Shown one piece after another: positions 20,505 through 29,382 of a stretch of 64,000 bases of DNA. This DNA is from Gemmatimonadota bacterium (GTDB taxonomy: Bacteria > Gemmatimonadota > Gemmatimonadetes > Gemmatimonadales > Gemmatimonadaceae). Below the pieces are notes generated by a model. That model ran no database searches. It saw only the letters and a program-made list of their open reading frames with translations, and was not told the origin of the DNA. The DNA lies in the NCBI GenBank assembly GCA_027622655.1, contig JAQBYI010000003.1:1-64000 (forward strand), given 5' to 3'. The first letter of the stretch is position 1. Every line of letters starts with the position of its first letter. Position numbers and translations under genes: made by a program.

Positions 20505-21803
20505 ATGAAACGAACACCCCGCCGCCGGCTCGCGTCCGCACTCGTTGTCGCGGCCGCCGGGCTGACGCTCGCCGCCTGTGGCCAGGAATATCCCAACTCC
20601 ACGTTCCTCCACAACAGCGAAATCAATACGGACATCATCGCGCTTTGGGACCGCATCCTCTTCATGGGGACGCTCGTCTTCATCGTGGTCGAGGCGCTGC
20701 TGATCTTCACGATCTTTCGGTTCCGGGCCAAGCCTGGCGCACCGATGCCGAAGCAGGTCCACGGGAACCACACACTGGAAATCGTGTGGACGCTTATCCC
20801 CGTGCTGATTCTGATTCCGATCGCCGTACCAACCGTCAAGACGATCTTCAAGACTCAGGCACCCGCGGTCAGTGACGCGCTGCAGGTGGAAGTGTACGGG
20901 CACCAGTGGTGGTGGGAGTTCCGCTACCCGGAGTACGGGGTGACGACGGCGAATGAGCTGTACCTGCCGGCCGGCCGAACGGTGAATTTTACGCTCCGAA
21001 CTGTAGACGTGATCCACTCGTTCTGGGCGCCGGGACTCGCGGGCAAGCGCGACCTGATTTCGAACAAGACCAACCACATGTGGTACACGCCCGACGCGAA
21101 ACTGGTCGAGTCGGCATTCAACGGTTTCTGCACGGAATACTGCGGCGAATCGCACGCGAACATGCGCTTCCGCGTCTTCACCACGACGCCGGAGAACTTC
21201 GAAAGCTGGGCGGCGCACCAGAACGGTCCGGCCGCGCTTTCACCGGGAGCGATGGCCGCACAGGCTGCTGCCGACAGCGCCACGGTGCGAGCGGTTTCCC
21301 GCGCGTCCGTCGTACCGGCGCCGGCACCGGCGCCGGCGCCAACGATGAACGCCGGCTACGTCTTCCCAGCCGACAAGTTGCCAGCACACACGGTGCCGAA
21401 AACGCCGATCCCTGCGCGGATCACCTTCGACGACAACCTGTTGGCGCAGGGCGATGCCAGCCGCGGCCACGACCTCATGACCAACCTGGCCAACCTCGGA
21501 AAGGCGCCTTGTATGACGTGTCACGTAATCCGTGGCGAAATGGCGTTGATCACCGACGCTCAAGCCACGGGGCCGAGCCTGACGCACTTCGGATCGCGCC
21601 ACACGTTCGGCGGCGGCCTCTTTCCGACGAACGCGTCGAACCTCGCTCGCTGGGTCAAGAACGCACAGATCATGAAGCCCGGCACCACAATGAACACCTT
21701 CGGCATCGGCGAATACAGCCCGCTGATGAAGGGCAACGTGACAGCCGGCCTCAGCGACGCGGAAATCGCCGACATCGTCGCCTACCTGTTGTCACTCAAG
21801 TAA
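20505..21803 (+). CDS. coxB: caa3-type cytochrome c oxidase subunit II with fused cytochrome c
   Basis: The ATG at 20505 gives 432 residues and a lipoprotein leader with lipobox LAAC. Two membrane helices follow (residues ~45-70 and ~85-110), then the cupredoxin domain: 'VEVYGHQWWWEFRYPE' and the CuA site 'CTEYCGESHANM'. A Pro/Ala linker (VVPAPAPAPAPT) joins a C-terminal cytochrome c domain with heme motif CMTCH and the likely Met ligand in 'MKPGTTMNTFG'. This makes it the caa3 type, able to pass electrons within subunit II. It opens a coxBACD operon; a GGA-type ribosome site precedes the start. An earlier in-frame ATG (20238) overlaps the upstream gene and is rejected. Confidence 0.95.
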   Translation: MKRTPRRRLASALVVAAAGLTLAACGQEYPNSTFLHNSEINTDIIALWDRILFMGTLVFIVVEALLIFTIFRFRAKPGAPMPKQVHGNHTLEIVWTLIPVLILIPIAVPTVKTIFKTQAPAVSDALQVEVYGHQWWWEFRYPEYGVTTANELYLPAGRTVNFTLRTVDVIHSFWAPGLAGKRDLISNKTNHMWYTPDAKLVESAFNGFCTEYCGESHANMRFRVFTTTPENFESWAAHQNGPAALSPGAMAAQAAADSATVRAVSRASVVPAPAPAPAPTMNAGYVFPADKLPAHTVPKTPIPARITFDDNLLAQGDASRGHDLMTNLANLGKAPCMTCHVIRGEMALITDAQATGPSLTHFGSRHTFGGGLFPTNASNLARWVKNAQIMKPGTTMNTFGIGEYSPLMKGNVTAGLSDAEIADIVAYLLSLK

Positions 21804-21822
21804 CGGCCGGAGACACATACAA

Positions 21823-23751
21823 ATGGCAACCACCGCCGCCCCCGCCCCGATTGGAACACACGCCGGCGCCAGCTACGGGCACGGCGAACCAACGGGCATC
21901 TGGAGCTGGCTCACGACGGTCGATCACAAACGGATCGGCACGCTCTACCTCTGGACCGCACTCACGTTTTTCCTCGTTGGCGGCATCGAAGCGCTGATCA
22001 TGCGTATGCAGCTGATGGGACCGAATGGACAGTTGGTGTCGGCAGAGGTGTTCAACCAGCTCTTCACGATGCACGGCACGACGATGGTGTTCCTGGCCAT
22101 CATGCCGCTCTCAGCCGCCTTCTTCAACTACCTGATTCCGCTCCAGATCGGTGCCCGCGACGTCGCGTTCCCGCGGCTCAACGCGTTCAGCTACTGGGTG
22201 TACTTGTTCGGCGGCATCTTCATGACGGTGCCGATTTTCTTCAGCGCCGCGCCCAACGCTGGCTGGTTTGGCTACGCCCCGCTGACGACGATGCAGTTCT
22301 CAGGCGGCCTGAACATCGATTTCTGGGTGATTGGCCTCCAGATCCTCGGTATCAGCTCGCTCGCCGCGGCGTTCAATTTCATCACGACGATCATCAACAT
22401 GCGCGCGCCGGGGATGACCCTGATGCGCATGCCAATATTCACGTGGATGTCGTTCGTCGTGCAGTTCCTGCTGATCCTCGCGTTTCCGGCAATTACGGTG
22501 GCGCTGGTGTTCCTCCTGTTCGATCGTTTCTTCGGCACGCAGTTCTACGAACTCGCCGCCGGCGCCGATCCTCTCCTCTGGCAGCACCTGTTCTGGGTGT
22601 TCGGCCATCCCGAGGTGTACATCCTCATCCTGCCGGCGTTCGGCCTAGCGTCGGAGATCCTCCCGACGTTCTCCAAGAAGCCGCTCTTCGGCTACAACGT
22701 GATGGTGTACTCCGGCATCATGATCGGCTTCCTGGGCTTCGGCGTGTGGGCCCACCACATGTTTGCGGTCGGAATGGGCGCAACTGCCGATACGATATTC
22801 GCGATGGCAACACTGCTGATCGGCATTCCGACCGGCGTGAAGATTTTCAACTGGATCGCGACTATGTGGGGCGGTCAGCTTCGCTTCGTCACGGCGATGA
22901 AGTTCGCCGTCGCCATGGTCGCGTTGTTCACCATTGGCGGCATTTCCGGCGTGATGCACGCATCGCCACCCACCGATCTCCAGCAGACCGACACGTACTT
23001 CATTGTGGCGCACTTCCACTACGTGCTGTTCGGCGGGTCGATCATGGGCATCATGGGAGGCATCTACTTCTACTTCCCGAAGATGACCGGCCGCTACCTG
23101 AGTGAAAAACTCGGCAGCTTGCACTTCTGGTTCTTCTTCATCGGCATGAACGTCACGTTCTTCCCGATGCACTACAGCGGAATGCTCGGCATGCCGCGCC
23201 GCATCTACACGTACGACGCCGGCCAGGGTTGGGATCAGTTCAACTGGTGGTCGACGATCGGAACGATCCTCATGTTCGTCGGCGCAATCTTCTTCATCAT
23301 CAACTTCTTCAAGAGCCGAAAAGCCGGCGCCATCGCCCCTAACGACGCGTGGGGCGCAGGCACGCTGGAGTGGTCCATCCCGTCCCCGCCGCCCGACTAC
23401 AACTTCGCCCAGCTCCCGGTCGTGACGTCACGCTACCCGCTCTGGGATCTCAAGCATCCCGAGATGACTGCTGACATCGCACACTCGGCGCCCGATGAAA
23501 TGACCATCACCGACTCGCACGCCGTTCCCATGCACGAGGAAACGGAGTACAAGACAGCGAAGGAACTCGGCATCCCGATGCCGTTCCCGACCATCAAGCC
23601 GTTGTTCGCGGCGCTCTTTCTGGTCGTGATGTTCTCGGGCCTGATCTTCATTCATGTTGGCATGTTTGCGCTCGCCATGACCATCACCATTGGCGGCGCA
23701 GCGCTGTTCGTCGGGACACTCTACGGCTGGCTCACCAGCCCCTTGGAATAG
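21823..23751 (+). CDS. ctaD: Cytochrome c oxidase subunit I
   Basis: The 642-residue protein is the catalytic heme-copper subunit that reduces O2 and pumps protons. Heme a and heme a3/CuB ligands are present in 'FTMHGTTMVF', 'FGHPEVYILILPAFG', 'WAHHMFAVGMG' and 'VAHFHYVLFGG'. The GHPEV glutamate and 'IGIPTGVKIFNW' lysine mark an A1-type oxidase with D and K proton channels; the D-channel entry Asp sits in 'IGARDVAFPRLN'. Beyond the usual 12 helices the C-terminus adds a hydrophilic loop and two more helices (residues ~585-640), as in some oxidases where a subunit III part is attached. It follows coxB by 19 bp with a GGAG ribosome site. Confidence 0.97.
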   Translation: MATTAAPAPIGTHAGASYGHGEPTGIWSWLTTVDHKRIGTLYLWTALTFFLVGGIEALIMRMQLMGPNGQLVSAEVFNQLFTMHGTTMVFLAIMPLSAAFFNYLIPLQIGARDVAFPRLNAFSYWVYLFGGIFMTVPIFFSAAPNAGWFGYAPLTTMQFSGGLNIDFWVIGLQILGISSLAAAFNFITTIINMRAPGMTLMRMPIFTWMSFVVQFLLILAFPAITVALVFLLFDRFFGTQFYELAAGADPLLWQHLFWVFGHPEVYILILPAFGLASEILPTFSKKPLFGYNVMVYSGIMIGFLGFGVWAHHMFAVGMGATADTIFAMATLLIGIPTGVKIFNWIATMWGGQLRFVTAMKFAVAMVALFTIGGISGVMHASPPTDLQQTDTYFIVAHFHYVLFGGSIMGIMGGIYFYFPKMTGRYLSEKLGSLHFWFFFIGMNVTFFPMHYSGMLGMPRRIYTYDAGQGWDQFNWWSTIGTILMFVGAIFFIINFFKSRKAGAIAPNDAWGAGTLEWSIPSPPPDYNFAQLPVVTSRYPLWDLKHPEMTADIAHSAPDEMTITDSHAVPMHEETEYKTAKELGIPMPFPTIKPLFAALFLVVMFSGLIFIHVGMFALAMTITIGGAALFVGTLYGWLTSPLE

Positions 23752-23760
23752 ACGGAGACC

Positions 23761-24507
23761 ATGACTGTGGCCACCGCTGTCGCACACGCATCAGACGGAC
23801 ACGCCGGAGACTCCGGGCACGGCGAGCACGCGCACTACACGACTACCGGGCTCGAGCATCGCAAGATTGCGATCTGGGCGTTCATCGGGTCGGAGTGCAT
23901 GCTCTTCGCGTCGCTCATCTCGACGTATCTGATCTACAAGGGTCGGTCGAAGGTCGGCCCCATGCCGCACGAGTTCTCGTGCAAAGTTTCGAATGTCGTC
24001 GCCAGCACCGCAGACGGTGTCGCCGCTCTTGGCTGCGCGGCCGCCGACGTGATGAAGCCGATTCTCGACATCCCAGTCACTTCGCAGTCGACCTTCGTGC
24101 TCCTGATGTCGTCGCTGGCGATGGTGCTCGCCCTCGAAGGCGTCGAAAACCACGGCAAGCCCGGCTACGACCGCTGGTTCAAGGGCTCCAAGTTCTGGCT
24201 CGCCATGACGGCGCTGATGGGCGCTGCGTTCCTCGGCTATCAGGCGTATGAGTTCACAGCGTTCGTGCACGAAGGCCTCACGATCAAGACGAATCTCTTT
24301 GGGTCGTCGTTCTTCACGCTGACCGGATTCCACGGTGCACACGTGTCGGCCGGCGTACTCTGGCTGCTTACGCTGCTGGCGATTGACATGAAGCGCGGAC
24401 TCAAGGGCAAGAACGACGTCCTGGTGGTCGACATCTGCGCGCTGTACTGGCACTTTGTTGACGTCGTCTGGATAGCGATCTTCACGCTCATTTACCTCAT
24501 CCAATAA
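23761..24507 (+). CDS. ctaE: Cytochrome c oxidase subunit III
   Basis: The 248-residue membrane protein has about five helices and the subunit III pattern: 'KIAIWAFIGSECMLFASLIS' in the first helix, 'AFLGYQAYEFTAFVHEGLT' and 'TGFHGAHVSAGVLWLLTL' near the end, and a final 'ALYWHFVDVVWIAIFTLIYL'. The N-terminus is His-rich (HASDGHAGDSGHGEHAHY). A loop of ~50 residues between helices 1 and 2 contains two Cys. It starts 9 bp after ctaD in the same operon, with a GGAGA ribosome site. Subunit III stabilises proton uptake by the oxidase. Confidence 0.95.
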   Translation: MTVATAVAHASDGHAGDSGHGEHAHYTTTGLEHRKIAIWAFIGSECMLFASLISTYLIYKGRSKVGPMPHEFSCKVSNVVASTADGVAALGCAAADVMKPILDIPVTSQSTFVLLMSSLAMVLALEGVENHGKPGYDRWFKGSKFWLAMTALMGAAFLGYQAYEFTAFVHEGLTIKTNLFGSSFFTLTGFHGAHVSAGVLWLLTLLAIDMKRGLKGKNDVLVVDICALYWHFVDVVWIAIFTLIYLIQ

Positions 24508-24512
24508 CCGCC

Positions 24513-24863
24513 ATGAGCGACCAGAACACCCAGGCCGCGCACCCACCCGCGCCCGCGCACGCCACTGCCGATCATCACGAACACCCCACCTGGAAGCAGT
24601 ACAAGTGGGTGGCGTTCTGGCTGACCTTGATCACGGCCGTTGAAGTCTGGGTCTACTACACGCCGTTCAAGGAATCGTCGCTGTTTGCGCCCACGCTCCT
24701 GGTGATGTCGGCCGTGAAGTTCACGATGGTCGTGGCGTACTACATGCACATCAAGTACGACCACTGGATTTTCAAGCGCCTCTTTCTGCTGGGGCTGTCC
24801 ATCGCGACCGTCACGATACTTGCGTTGCTGTTCCTGTTCGGCAAGCTGAAGATCGGCGGCTGA
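24513..24863 (+). CDS. Cytochrome c oxidase subunit IV
   Basis: The 116-residue protein has three short membrane helices (YKWVAFWLTLITAVEVWVYY; FAPTLLVMSAVKFTMVVAYY; FLLGLSIATVTILALLFLF) after a His/Ala/Pro-rich head, matching the bacterial subunit IV family of caa3 and bo3 oxidases. The sequence 'MVVAYYMHIKYDHWIFK' is typical. It starts 5 bp after ctaE and closes the coxBACD operon. No assembly genes (SCO, CtaA, CtaB, CtaG) are in the window. Confidence 0.92.
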   Translation: MSDQNTQAAHPPAPAHATADHHEHPTWKQYKWVAFWLTLITAVEVWVYYTPFKESSLFAPTLLVMSAVKFTMVVAYYMHIKYDHWIFKRLFLLGLSIATVTILALLFLFGKLKIGG

Positions 24864-24869
24864 CCGAGC

Positions 24870-25169
24870 GTCCCTATCACGTCGAACTGCGACAGCGACA
24901 GCGCGCCGAAATAGAAGCCGAGCTCGAACACACGAAAAAGAGCAGGTATTCACGAAGGCACCCTGGTCGTTCCCTCCCAGGATGCTGAGCATGATTCCGC
25001 CGAGCGTGTTCGGCGTGCGGAACGCTTCGCCTGCCAGAACGTCCACGCCAAGAAACCAGACCGCGACCCCCGTCGCGCCGAGCAGGCCAGCAACCGTTCC
25101 CTCGCGCCAAACCGTATTGCCGATCGCTTTCATGAGAGCCTCCCGAGCCGCCCGGCCGAAATTGGCCAC
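24870..25169 (-). pseudogene. Damaged small membrane-protein gene
   Basis: An ATG at 25169 opens a reading frame with a plausible membrane helix (GTVAGLLGATGVAVWFLGVD, then LAGEAFRTPNTLGGIMLSIL), the style of short 4-helix hypothetical proteins. After about 65 residues the frame loses membrane character. Typical membrane sequence reappears in other frames: 'YLLFFV' in one and 'VFELGFYFGALSLSQFDVIG' in the next, before the stretch runs into the end of the cox subunit IV gene on the other strand. This pattern needs at least two frame changes, probably a deletion of the middle part and a lost 3' end. Function of the intact family is not known to me. Confidence 0.5.
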
Positions 25170-25290
25170 TTCTCAATGGATGCCGAATCTCGGGGTCCGG
25201 CGCCACCGGCGCGCCACCCGCAGTTCGCCGGCTCGCGATAGATTCTGCCGATACATGCCACCACGCAGCGCCACCAAGTAGTCCCGGCGA

Positions 25291-26553
25291 ATGCTTCCCG
25301 GAACCACGCCGGTCGCCGCCGCAGGGGCGAGCACCCGATCCGCCCCCGCGCTCGATCCCGCGCTCGATCCCGCGCTCGATCCCGCGCTCGATCCGGCGTA
25401 CTTGGCCGCGCCGCCCGCGCAGCGGGAACGGCTCGTTTCGCTCGACGTGTTCCGTGGGCTCAGTGTGGCCGGGATGCTCCTGGTGAACAATCCCGGGAGC
25501 TGGAGCGCGATCTATCCGCCGCTCGGCCACGCCGCATGGCACGGCTGGACGCCGACTGACCTGATCTTTCCGTTCTTCCTCTTCATCGTCGGGATCACGA
25601 CACACCTTTCGCTCACCACTCGAAGGGCGCGTGGCGACGACGACGCGGCGCTCCGACGGCAGATCGTCCGACGAGGCGCGCTGATCGTACTCTTCGGCTT
25701 CCTCGTTGCAACGTTTCCGTACACCCCGCTCAGCCGTTTCGCCAACGTCAGGATTCCGGGCGTACTCCAACGCATCGGCATCGTGTATGCATGCGCGGCT
25801 CTCCTCACGCTGCGCACGACACTCAAACAGCAGGTCGTGATCGTCGTCGTACTCCTGTACGGCTACTGGTTCGCGATGACGCTAATCCCGGTTCCCGGCG
25901 CCGGCGGCGGAATCGGAGCGAATCTCCTCGATGAACCGTCGCGCACGCTCGCGGCCTGGGTCGATCGCGCACTGCTGAACGGCCACCTCTGGTCCGGCTC
26001 CAGGACGTGGGACCCGGAAGGGCCGCTCTCGACCATTCCCGCGATTGGAACGGCGATGCTCGGCGTTCTCGCCGGCCGATGGATCGGCACCGACCGCCCG
26101 CTCCACGCGCGGCTCTCCGGGCTCTTTGCAGCGGGTGCCCTCGCGCTGGTGGCAGGGTTGATGTGGCATTGGTCGTTCCCCATCAACAAGGGACTCTGGA
26201 CGAGCTCCTACGTCCTCTTTTCCGCTGGCATGGCCGCTGTCACCCTTGCGACAGTTACCTGGATCATTGATGCGAACGGCGTTACCTGGTGGACCCGTCC
26301 GCTCGTCATATATGGTATGAACCCGATGGTCGCATTCGTCGGGTCCGGAATCATGGCACGGATTATTTATTCCCTCTGGAAGGTCGAGTATGCCGGTAGC
26401 TCTGTTCCGGTACAGGCTGTGCTCTACCAGTCGGCCTTTGCCTCGTGGCTCGATCCGCGCAACGCTTCGCTCGCTTTCGCCCTCGCCTTCGTGTTACTCT
26501 GGTACGGGATACTCTGGGCCCTATGGCGACAAAAACTCTTCCTGAAAATCTGA
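25291..26553 (+). CDS. NagX / HGSNAT-like membrane acyltransferase
   Basis: The 420-residue polytopic protein carries the COG4299 signature: 'RLVSLDVFRGLSVAGMLLVN', 'WTPTDLIFPFFLFIVGITTH' and 'RIPGVLQRIGIVYACAALL'. These proteins are relatives of human heparan-alpha-glucosaminide N-acetyltransferase and are predicted to move acetyl groups across the membrane onto sugars. About ten helices follow the N-terminal ~55 residues, which include an (LDPA)n repeat encoded by a 12-bp tandem repeat. Its end overlaps the dacB start by 31 bp, so the two are translated together and both probably act on cell-wall sugars. Substrate not determined. Confidence 0.85.
   Translation: MLPGTTPVAAAGASTRSAPALDPALDPALDPALDPAYLAAPPAQRERLVSLDVFRGLSVAGMLLVNNPGSWSAIYPPLGHAAWHGWTPTDLIFPFFLFIVGITTHLSLTTRRARGDDDAALRRQIVRRGALIVLFGFLVATFPYTPLSRFANVRIPGVLQRIGIVYACAALLTLRTTLKQQVVIVVVLLYGYWFAMTLIPVPGAGGGIGANLLDEPSRTLAAWVDRALLNGHLWSGSRTWDPEGPLSTIPAIGTAMLGVLAGRWIGTDRPLHARLSGLFAAGALALVAGLMWHWSFPINKGLWTSSYVLFSAGMAAVTLATVTWIIDANGVTWWTRPLVIYGMNPMVAFVGSGIMARIIYSLWKVEYAGSSVPVQAVLYQSAFASWLDPRNASLAFALAFVLLWYGILWALWRQKLFLKI
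25348..25395 (+). repeat. 12-bp tandem repeat in coding sequence
   Basis: The unit GCGCTCGATCCC is repeated four times without gaps (25348-25359, 25360-25371, 25372-25383, 25384-25395, the last ending in G). It encodes Ala-Leu-Asp-Pro four times in the N-terminus of the membrane acyltransferase, ahead of its first helix. Copy-number changes would preserve the frame. Confidence 0.92.
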
Positions 26554-28058
26554 CAACACTGGTTCGCGGCGCGGCGCGGCGTGCAATCGTCGCGGCGATG
26601 CTCACGTTCGTCGCGGCCGGTGTTTCCGGCGCTCAGGCCAGTACCTACTTCGAACTCGCCTCCTCGCCGGCGGCAGCGGCCAGCAGGCGCGCAGCAGCAG
26701 ACCTGCTCGCCACGGACGTCAAGGCGGCCATGAACCGCGTGCGGGGCAGTGGAACGTGGGGCGTCATGGTGGTTTCGCTGAGCAACGGGGACACGCTCTT
26801 CGACCACAACGCGGAACGGATGCTCCTTCCGGCATCCACAATGAAGCTCTTCACCTCGGCGCTCGCGCTGGACCGGTTTGGTCCGAACGGGCGGTTTGAA
26901 ACACAGCTGCTCCATACCGGATCAATCACGAACGGCGTGCTGCACGGCGATCTGATCCTGCGCGGCGCTGGCGACCCGACACTCGGTGGCTCACCGGCCG
27001 TCGGTGACGTGTCGCCGCCGATGGCGGTGCTCGCACGCGCGGTGGCGAACGCCGGCGTCACGCGAGTCACGGGATCGATCATCGGGGATGCATCGGAGTT
27101 CGACGACGGAAAGGTCCCGGAAGGCTGGAAGCGGCGCTATCTCCACGCCTCATACGCAGCCAGGGTATCGGCCTTGTCGTTCAATGAGAACCGGATCGGG
27201 ATTTTGGTGAAGCCGACGGGGAAAGCGGCTGCCGTCAGGTTCCGCCCCGCCATCAGCGGCGTGGGGATCACGAACACGGTACGCATCGTTGCCAATAGCC
27301 GCAGCGCGCGAATCGTCGTCACGCAGGACTCGGTGAAAGGCACCATCAAGGTCAGCGGCTGGATCGGCGCGCTCAGCGCGGAGCGGAACTACCAGCTGGT
27401 GGTCGAGAATCCTGCGCTCTTTGCCGTCGGAGCGCTCAAGGCCGCGCTCGAGAAGCAGGGCGTCCAGGTCGACGGACCGATTCGCCGCGGTGAAGGACTG
27501 GGAATCGTGGCGCCGGTCGCGACAATCGAATCGCCGACGCTCGAGCAAATGATCATGCAGATGAACGGCAAGAGCAACAATCACTTCGCCGAGTTGCTGT
27601 TCCGGAGCGTCGGCCGCAGCATCGGCGAGCGCGGTTCGGCAACGATGTCCAACACCATGCTCGGCCAGTTTCTGGTCAACAAGGTGCGCGTAGATTCCGA
27701 GACGGTATTTGCGGCCGACGGAAGCGGACTCTCGACGCTCGACCGCGTGACTCCGCGCGCGTTGGTACAACTGCTCAACTACGCCAAGACCGCATCGTGG
27801 TGGTCGTCACTCGAGCAGTCGCTCCCGATCGCGGGCAAGACCGAGACGCTGGCCCGCCGCATGCGCCGAACACCCGCCATGGGCAACCTCCGCGCCAAGA
27901 CGGGCAGCACGAACGACATAGCGTCGCTCGGCGGGTACGTCACGGCTGGGAATGGCGAGGATCTCGCCTTCGCCATCATCTACAACGGAACGGATCTCTG
28001 GCGTGCGCGTGAAGCGATCGACCGCATTGGCGTAACGCTCGCGAGTTTTTCCAGGTAG
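26523..28058 (+). CDS. dacB: D-alanyl-D-alanine carboxypeptidase/endopeptidase (PBP4, S13 family)
   Basis: The ATG at 26523 gives 511 residues with a signal peptide (cleavage near AGVSGAQA). The three penicillin-binding motifs are visible: Ser105-x-x-Lys108 in 'LPASTMKLF', Ser351-Asn-Asn in 'GKSNNHFAEL' and Lys459-Thr-Gly in 'AKTGSTND'. A long insertion between the first two motifs ('GDLILRGAGDPTLGG', 'GSIIGDASEFDDG') is characteristic of S13 enzymes. They trim or cleave peptidoglycan cross-links in the periplasm. The start overlaps the preceding acyltransferase gene by 31 bp, indicating co-translation. Confidence 0.93.
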   Translation: MATKTLPENLTTLVRGAARRAIVAAMLTFVAAGVSGAQASTYFELASSPAAAASRRAAADLLATDVKAAMNRVRGSGTWGVMVVSLSNGDTLFDHNAERMLLPASTMKLFTSALALDRFGPNGRFETQLLHTGSITNGVLHGDLILRGAGDPTLGGSPAVGDVSPPMAVLARAVANAGVTRVTGSIIGDASEFDDGKVPEGWKRRYLHASYAARVSALSFNENRIGILVKPTGKAAAVRFRPAISGVGITNTVRIVANSRSARIVVTQDSVKGTIKVSGWIGALSAERNYQLVVENPALFAVGALKAALEKQGVQVDGPIRRGEGLGIVAPVATIESPTLEQMIMQMNGKSNNHFAELLFRSVGRSIGERGSATMSNTMLGQFLVNKVRVDSETVFAADGSGLSTLDRVTPRALVQLLNYAKTASWWSSLEQSLPIAGKTETLARRMRRTPAMGNLRAKTGSTNDIASLGGYVTAGNGEDLAFAIIYNGTDLWRAREAIDRIGVTLASFSR

Positions 28059-28118
28059 CTGCGCGGGCGCGACAGGCTACTACTACGGAACCGTGAATCT
28101 CCGCGGCTAAGCAGTAGA

Positions 28119-29270
28119 TCAGCCGGCCTGATACCCGATGTTTACGCCCCGCTTCGCGAGTTCGGCCACGTAGGCGTCGCCAGGCACGCACTCGTCGGGC
28201 GTGCGCACGCCGGCCGGCGAGACGCCGCCCGCCGCCTGCATCAACCCGGTGATGGCCAGCGAGTACCCGGTTGTCCGCTCCATCGCGCTGATGCCGCGCT
28301 TATCGTCATACTGATCGATGAGCTCCCACGTGTGGCGCACCGGCTTCCCGCCGGTCGTGCCTTCGACGACCACGCGCAGAGCCACGAGATCGTGTCCGTC
28401 CGGCTTGGTCAGGCGTGGGGTCATCAAGGCAATCGCTACGTCGCGAGGCACAACGCTCTGCCCCTTCACGTCGACTGGTTTGTCGCCGAGGAATCCGAGC
28501 TCACGGATCGCCGCCATGATGTGTGCGTGCCCCGGATAGCGGAGCGTCTTGTACTCCATCACGGGAATCTTGCCTTCGTACCGAACCGCCATCGTCGACA
28601 GCCCGCCGGCGGTGTGAAACGCCTCGAGGGTGCCAACCGGCGCGCCGAACGCCACCGGCTCGACCTCGGAAAGTGCCTGCACGTTTGCGCGCTTTCCGTC
28701 TCGCACGACCCACGAAAGCGTCGTGTAGTAGTCGAGCACTCCTTCGAGCGAATAGACGATCTGGTACTTCAGCGCGCCTTGAGGCTTCTGCGGGAGGCCA
28801 CCCACGTAGATCCGCACGCTCGCCGTAGTGTCGCACTTGGTAATTCCGAGCTGCGAAAGAATGTTGACCATGCCGGGCGCGAGTCCGCAGTCGGGCACGA
28901 CGGTCACGCCCTTGGCGCGGGCGTCGGCGTCGAGCGCCTTCTGCTTCTCGACGATTTCGGTGTTTCCGCCCAGATCGGCAAAGTGCGCGCCGGACTCGAT
29001 GGCCAGGCGCGTCATGTCGAGATTGAAGTAGTACGGAAGAGCGCACATCACCGCCTTCGCGCCCTTCATTGCGCCTCGCACCGCATCGTGGTCAGTCGCG
29101 TCGAGCGTCAAGAGCTCAAGCTTCGGGTGGTCGCGAATGGCCGAGAGAAACGCTGGAATGTGCGTCAGCACGCGGTCGCCGACGACGACCCGGGACACCT
29201 GTTCCTGCTGCAGCAGATCATATGCGCACGCGGCGCCCTGAAGGCCGCCGCCGAGTACGAGCATTCTCAT
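28119..29270 (-). CDS. Saccharopine dehydrogenase-like oxidoreductase
   Basis: The 383-residue protein begins with a Rossmann nucleotide-binding site (MRMLVLGGGLQGAACAYDLL) and shows the family blocks 'VMCALPYYFNLDMTRLAIES', 'GAHFADLGGNTEIV' and 'VTVVPDCGLAPGMVNILSQL'. Relatives include lysine 6-dehydrogenase and saccharopine reductase, which act on lysine or related amino acids with NAD(P). The downstream substrate domain shows 'VYSLEGVLDYYTTLSWVVRD'. Complete in length, converging with dacB. Exact substrate cannot be assigned. Confidence 0.87.
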   Translation of the reverse strand: MRMLVLGGGLQGAACAYDLLQQEQVSRVVVGDRVLTHIPAFLSAIRDHPKLELLTLDATDHDAVRGAMKGAKAVMCALPYYFNLDMTRLAIESGAHFADLGGNTEIVEKQKALDADARAKGVTVVPDCGLAPGMVNILSQLGITKCDTTASVRIYVGGLPQKPQGALKYQIVYSLEGVLDYYTTLSWVVRDGKRANVQALSEVEPVAFGAPVGTLEAFHTAGGLSTMAVRYEGKIPVMEYKTLRYPGHAHIMAAIRELGFLGDKPVDVKGQSVVPRDVAIALMTPRLTKPDGHDLVALRVVVEGTTGGKPVRHTWELIDQYDDKRGISAMERTTGYSLAITGLMQAAGGVSPAGVRTPDECVPGDAYVAELAKRGVNIGYQAG

Positions 29271-29382
29271 TGGAACACGATGCGGTAGGTGGGGAAATGG
29301 CGGTTATGAGAGTACGTCAATTTAGCCGACGTGCACCACCGAACGGGCGCATCAGCACGCCCGGGTAACCCCGTCTGCCGTG

